DNA of 64,000 nucleotides, taken from Acidobacteriota bacterium. Its GTDB lineage: Bacteria > Acidobacteriota > Polarisedimenticolia > J045. Under the pieces are notes generated by a model. That model saw only the letters and a program-made list of their open reading frames with translations, had not been told where the DNA came from and ran no database searches. Location of the stretch: assembly GCA_017994815.1 (NCBI GenBank), contig JAGOJY010000018.1, positions 18,146 to 82,145 on the forward strand, read 5' to 3'. This document shows, in pieces, positions 58,911-64,000 of this stretch (position 1 is the first letter of the stretch; the number at the start of each line of letters is the position of its first letter). The position numbers and the translations under genes are program-made.

Positions 58911-60095
58911 ATGGCGCGCTTCACGGTGGTCACGATGCCCGGCGACGGGATCGGCAAGGTGGTCCTGCCCGAGTCGCTGCGCGTGCTCGAGGCGGTCGGC
59001 TTCGACGCGGAGTACGTCCACGCCGACATCGGCTGGGACTGCTGGGTCAACGAGGGGAACGCGCTGCCCGAGCGCACCGTGGAACTCCTGGCCAAGCACC
59101 ACCTCGGCCTGTTCGGCGCGATCACCTCCAAGCCGAAGAAGGCGGCCGAGGCCGAGCTGAAGCCCGAGCTGCGCGGCAAGGGCCACAGCTACTTCAGCCC
59201 GATCGTCGGCATGCGGCAGCGCTTCAACCTCGACATCTGCCTGCGCCCGTGCCGCTCGTTCGCCGGCAACCCGCTGAACTTCATCCGCAAGACCGCCGCC
59301 GGCGGCTGGGAGGAGCCGGAGGTCGACGTCGCGGTCTTCCGCCAGAACACGGAGGGGATGTACTGCGGCGTGGAGTGGACCAACCCGCCCGCCGCGGTGC
59401 GCGAGGCGTTCGCGAGCCACTCCAAGTTCAAGCCGTTCGCCGGCGTGGCCGGCGACGACCTCGCCGCCTCGGTACGCATCATCACCCGGCCGGCGACCCG
59501 GCGCATCGTGCAGGCCGCCTTCCGCTACGCGCAGAAGCACGGCTACAAGGCGGTGACGGTCTGCGAGAAGCCGAACGTTTTGCGCGAGACCTCCGGGCTG
59601 TTCGAGGACGAGGCCAAGAAGATCGCGCAGGAGTTCCCGGGCATCGCGCTGTGGTCCACCAACATCGACGCCCAGATGATGTGGCTCTCGAAGAATCCCG
59701 AGGAGTACGGGGTGATCGTCGCCAGCAACCTGTTCGGCGACATCATCTCCGACGCCTTCGCCGGGCTGGTCGGCGGGCTCGGTTTCGCCTGCTCGGGCAA
59801 CATCGGCGACAGCGTGGCGGTGTTCGAGCCGACGCACGGCTCCGCGCCGAAGTACGAGAAGCTCGATCCGCCGATCGTCAACCCGATCGCGATGATCCTC
59901 TCGGCGGCGATGCTGCTCGACCACGTGGGCGAGGAGCAGAAGGGCCAGCGCGTGCGGGACGCCGTGGCGGCGGTGGTGCGCGAGGGCCAGGTCCGCACCT
60001 ACGACATGTTGCGGCTGCCCGGCGGGCCGCGCGTGTTCGAGCACGGCGCGGCGACGACCTCGCAGCTGACCGACGCCATCCTGGCCAAGCTCTGA
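58911..60095 (+). CDS. Isocitrate/isopropylmalate dehydrogenase family protein
   Basis: The 394-residue beta-decarboxylating dehydrogenase starts PGDGIGK and has the substrate segment SPIVGMRQRFNLDICLRP (about 98-115), an AVFRQNTEG block, NPxxxGDIISD-type NLFGDIISDAFAGL and the coenzyme segment THGSAPKYEK. The KY after GSAP matches the position where NADP-specific isocitrate dehydrogenases carry Lys-Tyr, suggesting NADP. Whether isocitrate or homoisocitrate is used is open. It follows the aconitase-like gene by 47 bases. Confidence 0.85.
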   Translation: MARFTVVTMPGDGIGKVVLPESLRVLEAVGFDAEYVHADIGWDCWVNEGNALPERTVELLAKHHLGLFGAITSKPKKAAEAELKPELRGKGHSYFSPIVGMRQRFNLDICLRPCRSFAGNPLNFIRKTAAGGWEEPEVDVAVFRQNTEGMYCGVEWTNPPAAVREAFASHSKFKPFAGVAGDDLAASVRIITRPATRRIVQAAFRYAQKHGYKAVTVCEKPNVLRETSGLFEDEAKKIAQEFPGIALWSTNIDAQMMWLSKNPEEYGVIVASNLFGDIISDAFAGLVGGLGFACSGNIGDSVAVFEPTHGSAPKYEKLDPPIVNPIAMILSAAMLLDHVGEEQKGQRVRDAVAAVVREGQVRTYDMLRLPGGPRVFEHGAATTSQLTDAILAKL

Positions 60096-60123
60096 TCGCG
60101 TTGACACGCGTCACGGGGGTGCC

Positions 60124-61332
60124 ATGACCGGTGAGGCGGGCCGCCAAGGCCCCGACGTCCGCTCCGACCTGCACGTCGCGCTCGAGCCGCGCGACGGCGG
60201 CGGGCTGGAGATCGAACTGGTCTCGAAGGTCGCGCTGTACTACGGCGACGCGATCCGCGAGCAGGTGCGGGGCGTGCTCGGCGCGCTCGGCGTGCGCGAC
60301 GCGCGCGTGACGGTGCGCGACGCGGGGGCGCTGCCGTTCGCGATCGCCGCCCGCGTCGAAACCGCGGCGCGGCGGGCCGGGGTCCGCGGCGGTGACGCGC
60401 GGCCGCCCCGCCTCGCCGCCGTGCCCGCCGCCAGCACCCGCGACCGGCTGCGCCGCTCGCGGTTGTACGTCCCCGGCAGCGAGCCGAAGTTCATGATCAA
60501 CGCCGGTCTGTACGCGGCCGACGGCATCATCCTCGACCTCGAGGACTCGGTGCACCCGGCGGAGAAGGACGCCGCGCGGCTGCTCGTGCGCAACGCGCTG
60601 CGAACGGTCGACTTCGGCGGCGCCGAGCGGATGGTGCGCATCAACCAGCTGCCGCTCGGCCTCGACGACATCGACTTGATCGTGCCCGAGGCGCCGGACC
60701 TTTTGCTGCTGCCGAAGGTCGAGACTGCCGAGCAGGTGCGCGAGGTGCAGGCGCGGGTGGACGAAGTGGCGCGGCGCGCCGGCCTGGCCCGCGGGCCGTG
60801 GCTGATGCCGATCCTGGAGTCGGCGCTCGGCATCGAAAACGCGTTTTCCATCGCCGCGGCGTCGGAGAGCGTCGTCGCGCTGACGATCGGCCTCGAGGAC
60901 TACACCGCCGACGTCGGCGTGGTGAAGACCCCCGAGGGCCAGGAGACGCTGTACGCGCGGATGCGGCTGGTCAACGCCGCGCGCGCGGCGCGGCTGGCCG
61001 CGATCGACTCGGTCTACGGCGACGTCGGCGACATCGACGGTCTGCGCGCGTGGGCCCTGCGCTCGCGCGCGATGGGCTTCGAGGGGATGGGCTGCGTGCA
61101 CCCGCGGCAGATCGCGGTGATCCACGCGGCGTACGCCCCCGGCCCGGCGGAGATCGACAAGGCGCTGCGCATCGTCGCCGCGTACGACGAGGCGCAGGCC
61201 AAGGGGCTCGCCGTGGTCAGCCTCGGCTCGAAGATGATCGACCCGCCGGTGGTCGAGCGCGCCCTCGGGCTCGTACGGCGCGCCCGCGCGATGGGGCTCG
61301 TACCGCCGGCGCCGCAGGAGGCGTCCCGATGA
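60124..61332 (+). CDS. Fused citrate lyase acyl carrier protein and beta subunit (CitD-CitE)
   Basis: This 402-residue protein joins two citrate lyase subunits. Residues 1-95 match CitD: a Ser-Asp pair with Ser14, the position carrying the phosphoribosyl-dephospho-CoA group in CitD, then GGGLEIELVSKVALYYGD and DAGALPFAIAARVE. Residues 105-402 are CitE, a HpcH/HpaI TIM barrel with SRLYVPGSEPK, the metal-site LDLEDSVHP, PKVET and GLEDYTADVG. CitE splits the citryl thioester to oxaloacetate and acetyl-ACP. It overlaps citF by ATGA. Citramalate lyase is an alternative for the family. Confidence 0.85.
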   Translation: MTGEAGRQGPDVRSDLHVALEPRDGGGLEIELVSKVALYYGDAIREQVRGVLGALGVRDARVTVRDAGALPFAIAARVETAARRAGVRGGDARPPRLAAVPAASTRDRLRRSRLYVPGSEPKFMINAGLYAADGIILDLEDSVHPAEKDAARLLVRNALRTVDFGGAERMVRINQLPLGLDDIDLIVPEAPDLLLLPKVETAEQVREVQARVDEVARRAGLARGPWLMPILESALGIENAFSIAAASESVVALTIGLEDYTADVGVVKTPEGQETLYARMRLVNAARAARLAAIDSVYGDVGDIDGLRAWALRSRAMGFEGMGCVHPRQIAVIHAAYAPGPAEIDKALRIVAAYDEAQAKGLAVVSLGSKMIDPPVVERALGLVRRARAMGLVPPAPQEASR

Positions 61333-62894
61333 AAGCCAGCGGGGAACTGGTCCGCAACGCCGCCGGACGGCTGGTGCCGGTGGAGGTCAACGGCGCGCGG
61401 CAGGTCGCGTACCAGGGTGTCGGCCGCCGTCCGGCCGAGGGCGTGAAGCACGCGCCGCCCGTGCGCCGCGCGGCGGACTACCCGACCGACGGCGACAAGC
61501 GCGTCCCGGACCTGCGGACCGCGCTGGAGCGCTGCGGGCTGCGCGACGGGATGGTCATCTCGTCGCACCACCACCTGCGCAACGGGGACCGCGTGTCGCT
61601 GTTCGCGCTGCAGACCGCGGCCGCGATGGGTGCGCAGAACCTCGTCTGGTTCCCCAGCGCGTCGTTCCCGTGCCACGAGCCGGTGATCGGCCTGATGGAA
61701 TCCGGCGCCGTGCACCACATCGAAGGCAGCATGAACGGCCCGATCGGCGAATACTGCTCGAGCGGGAAAATGCGCGGGCTGGGCGTGCTGCGCTCGCACG
61801 GCGGGCGCTGGCAGGCGATCCAGGACGGCGAGATCAAGGTCGACATCGCGGTGATCGCCGCGCCGACGGCCGACTTCTTCGGCAACGCCGACGGTTCGCA
61901 CGGCCCCTCGGCCTGCGGTTCGCTCGGCTTCGCGCTCGCCGACTCGCTGTACGCGGACCACGTGATCGTCGTCACCGACAACCTCGTGCCGTTCCCCTGC
62001 ATCCCGTGGCAGATCCAGGGCAACAACGTCGACTACGTCGTGCAGGTCGAGTCGATCGGCGACCCGTCGAAGATCGTCTCCGGCACCACCGAGCTGACGC
62101 GCAGCCCGGACCGGCTGATCATCGCCGAGTACGTGGCGCGCTTCATCCGCGACGCCGGCATCCTGCGCGACGGCTTCTCGTTCCAGGCCGGCGCCGGCGG
62201 CATCGCGCTGGCCTTCGTCCCGTACCTCGCGCAGATGATGCGGGAGAAGGGGGTCAAGGCGAGCTTCGTGCGCGGCGGTTCGACGCGCTACCTGGTCGAG
62301 ATGCTGCGCGAAGGGCTGACCGGCTGCATCCTCGACGGCCAGACGTTCGACCTCGACGCCGTGCGCTCGATCGCCTCCGACCCGCGGCACGTCGCGACCT
62401 CGCCGTTCACCTCGTACAACGACCACGGCAAGGGCAACTTCGCCAGCATGATCGACGTCGCGGTGCTCGGGGCGACCGAGGTCGACGTGCAGTTCAACGC
62501 CAACGTCGTCACCCACTCCGACGGCCGGCTGCTGCACGGGATCGGCGGCTGGCAGAACTGCCTGCACGCCGGCTGCTCGATCCTGGCCGTGCCCTCGTTC
62601 CGCGACCGGATCCCGGTGATCGTGGACGAGGTCACGACGCTGGTCGGCCCCGGCGAGCTGATCGACGTGATCGTCACGGAGCGCGGGATCGCCATCAACC
62701 CGCGCCGGCGCGACTTGCTGGAAGCGGTGCGCGGCTCCGACCTGCCGATCAAGCCGATCGAGCAACTGCAGGCCGAGGTCGAGGCGCTGTGCGGGGGCAA
62801 GCCCCGGCGCGCGCGGGTGACGGATCGGCCGACCGCCGTGGTGAAGTGGGTTGACGGTTCGGTGCTCGACACCGTCTGGCAAACCGCGCCGTAG
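61329..62894 (+). CDS. citF: Citrate lyase alpha subunit
   Basis: The 521-residue CitF is the citrate:acetyl-ACP transferase of citrate lyase, of the CoA-transferase fold. Typical stretches are ISSHHHLRNGD (about residues 77-87), GPIGEYCSSGKM, FQAGAGGIALAF, GGSTRYLVEMLREGL and FNANVVTHSDGRLLHGIGG. Length is normal. The ATG overlaps the stop of the CitDE gene. A small inverted repeat about 10 bases past the stop (62903-62925) may end transcription but has no T run. citC, citG and citX, needed for prosthetic group and activation, are not present here. Confidence 0.88.
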   Translation: MKASGELVRNAAGRLVPVEVNGARQVAYQGVGRRPAEGVKHAPPVRRAADYPTDGDKRVPDLRTALERCGLRDGMVISSHHHLRNGDRVSLFALQTAAAMGAQNLVWFPSASFPCHEPVIGLMESGAVHHIEGSMNGPIGEYCSSGKMRGLGVLRSHGGRWQAIQDGEIKVDIAVIAAPTADFFGNADGSHGPSACGSLGFALADSLYADHVIVVTDNLVPFPCIPWQIQGNNVDYVVQVESIGDPSKIVSGTTELTRSPDRLIIAEYVARFIRDAGILRDGFSFQAGAGGIALAFVPYLAQMMREKGVKASFVRGGSTRYLVEMLREGLTGCILDGQTFDLDAVRSIASDPRHVATSPFTSYNDHGKGNFASMIDVAVLGATEVDVQFNANVVTHSDGRLLHGIGGWQNCLHAGCSILAVPSFRDRIPVIVDEVTTLVGPGELIDVIVTERGIAINPRRRDLLEAVRGSDLPIKPIEQLQAEVEALCGGKPRRARVTDRPTAVVKWVDGSVLDTVWQTAP

Positions 62895-63079
62895 CCAGCG
62901 CAGCGCCGGATGCCTTGCCCGGCGCGGCTTCCCGCGGGCGTCTTACCTTTCGGGTATTCGCCGGCCGGCGCAAGTCTTTACTGCTTGACGGTCCGGAGTA
63001 GGATGGTGTCGCTCGATCGTGCCCGGCGTGCCTGGCCGGGCGCCACGCGCCGCCGTTCGGCGGCGGGAGCGCACACGAC

Positions 63080-63619
63080 ATGTTCGCAGCGACGCGCGTC
63101 ACGCGCGCATTGCCTGTTCTCTCGGCCCTGCTGTTGCTCGGAACGACGCTGGGGAGCGCGGCGGAACTGGCCGGCACCTCGTGGAACCTGACCGGCAACT
63201 CCAAGCTCAAGGTGCGGGGCTCCGGTCGCGACCGCCAGCTGGTCGGCGCCGTCCTGACGTTCAACGACGCCGCCAACTGCAGCCTCGCCATCAACGACCA
63301 GGCGGGCGCGCCGCTGGCGACGATCCCGTGCACCTGGAGCAGCCCCTCGGCGGAAAGCAAGCGCTTCGACGTCGACCTCGACGACGCCGCGCTGAACGAG
63401 GCGCTGACGACGCTCGTCACGGACCTGACGGCGCTTCCCCCCGGGGACGTCACCGTCGGTGTCGATACCGAGCGTGGTCGCGGCACCTACAACGCGAACA
63501 AGCAGCGGATCAACATCGACATGAAGGTCAAGGGCTCGGCGACGTCGGAGAGCCAGCAGTCCGAGCAGCGCTTCAATCTCAAGCTCAAGCTGAAGGGCGA
63601 TCCCGTCCCGGTCGGCTGA
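63080..63619 (+). CDS. Secreted protein of unknown function
   Basis: The product has 179 residues with a clear signal peptide (cleavage near residue 28, GSAAE). The mature part begins LAGTSWNLTGNSKLKV and continues as regular beta strands with two cysteines (NCSLAI and IPCTW), ending in NLKLKLKGDPV. The fold could be a small beta barrel or lipocalin-like protein. No family is recognised. It stands alone, 185 bases after citF. Confidence 0.65.
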   Translation: MFAATRVTRALPVLSALLLLGTTLGSAAELAGTSWNLTGNSKLKVRGSGRDRQLVGAVLTFNDAANCSLAINDQAGAPLATIPCTWSSPSAESKRFDVDLDDAALNEALTTLVTDLTALPPGDVTVGVDTERGRGTYNANKQRINIDMKVKGSATSESQQSEQRFNLKLKLKGDPVPVG

Positions 63620-63626
63620 CCAATCG

Positions 63627-63676
63627 GGGGACAGTCACCTCCGACCTGGCGCTTCGGGTCGGAGGTGACTGTCCCC
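63627..63676. repeat. Perfect 20-bp inverted repeat (REP-like hairpin)
   Basis: The arms 63627-63646 and 63657-63676 are exact complements around a 10-base loop. The sequence GGGGACAGTCACC at its edges resembles extragenic palindromes often found near REP-associated transposases. There is no T run, so it is not a standard terminator, though it may stabilise the upstream mRNA. Confidence 0.75.
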
Positions 63677-63812
63677 GTCTTGCGTACCTCTTTCCATCAC
63701 CGTCACCGCCGTCTGGCTCCGCGTGTTGCCGCCATGGCCACCATCGATGGAACACGTCTGGACTCGCACCGCGTGTCGCCGTCATGGCCGGAAAACGTCT
63801 GGACATTTCGTA

Positions 63813-64000
63813 GGATCTTCAAAGGCCAATAGTAGGCGGCCAGCCGGAAGGGCGATCATCGCTTGCGGCTGCGGCTGGCCGCCCTGGGATCTTCAAAGGC
63901 CACTTCTTTCAGGAAAGCGTGCATCTTTGTGGCGGACGGCTCGATGTGGTGACTGAAGAGGGGGGTAGGCGGCCAGCCGGAAGGGCGATCATCGCTTGCG
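63813..64000. repeat. Tandem REP-like repeat region at the window edge
   Basis: A 36-base unit occurs exactly at 63832-63867 and again at 63965-64000, where the window ends. A 16-base unit (GGATCTTCAAAGGCCA) occurs at 63813-63828 and 63887-63902. The first 36-base unit also contains the left arm of an 11-bp hairpin (63835-63845 with 63873-63883). No gene is supported in 63620-64000. Confidence 0.75.

Noticed and set aside
63627..63676. Hairpin as rho-independent terminator of the secreted-protein gene
   Set aside because: Stem is perfect but no T run follows on either strand; a REP-type palindrome is more likely.

Overview
The window is very GC-rich bacterial DNA with almost no intergenic space and strong third-position G/C. 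It shows many secreted or outer-membrane proteins: TonB-dependent receptors with carboxypeptidase-regulatory-like N-termini, DUF3857/transglutaminase proteins, Kelch/MopE proteins and a PDZ sensor kinase with an NtrC regulator. It also carries gatCA for transamidation. This mix fits an Acidobacteriota-like Gram-negative, perhaps near Thermoanaerobaculia. No rRNA or other phylogenetic marker is present, so the assignment is inference.

Layout. 1-3.5 kb (minus): two secreted proteins of unknown function and a PhoD-like phosphatase. 3.7-10.4 kb (plus): two NTF2-like proteins around a short-chain reductase, a coupled HEAT-repeat/HD pair, an SRPBCC protein and a zinc dehydrogenase. 10.5-15.3 kb (minus): a secreted protein with 14 Kelch repeats and a thioredoxin-reductase-like flavoprotein. 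15.4-17.0 kb (plus): pirin and an alpha/beta hydrolase. 17.3-30.1 kb (minus): an Rhs/YD polymorphic-toxin island. 30.4-37.8 kb (minus): two tandem transglutaminase-like proteins of nearly equal length. 37.9-42.9 kb: a PAS protein, a nucleotidyltransferase-like remnant, and gatC-gatA-amidase with a lipoprotein. 43.0-52.8 kb (plus): a broken outer-membrane protein, a PDZ sensor kinase, an NtrC regulator and a TonB-dependent receptor closed by a strong terminator. 52.9-62.9 kb (plus): cysS, yraN, an HD-like protein, then a tricarboxylate module (MmgE/PrpD, aconitase family, isocitrate-dehydrogenase family, fused CitD-CitE, CitF). 63.1-64.0 kb: a secreted protein and REP-like repeats.

The most unusual region is the Rhs island. 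A 2291-residue exported Rhs protein ends in a tip with an HESAH zincin-like motif. A candidate immunity gene overlaps its stop codon. Downstream on the same strand lie displaced toxin-tip/lipoprotein units. The nearest carries an apparently exact 2244-bp copy of the Rhs core (constant offset 3643 bp) joined to a different tip with an HEIGE motif. Another tip remnant carries HETLE in similar surroundings. Putative immunity genes start on top of toxin stops (ATGA or GTGA overlaps) and encode exported or lipoprotein-like products. Several pieces are frameshifted, truncated or interrupted by an ISL3-type transposase fragment, and their base composition is clearly lower in GC than the rest of the window. 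The picture is one intact toxin plus a decaying store of alternative tips.

The citrate module is the second notable group. CitD and CitE are one polypeptide, translationally coupled to CitF and preceded by aconitase-like and isocitrate-dehydrogenase-like genes. No citC, citG or citX is seen here.
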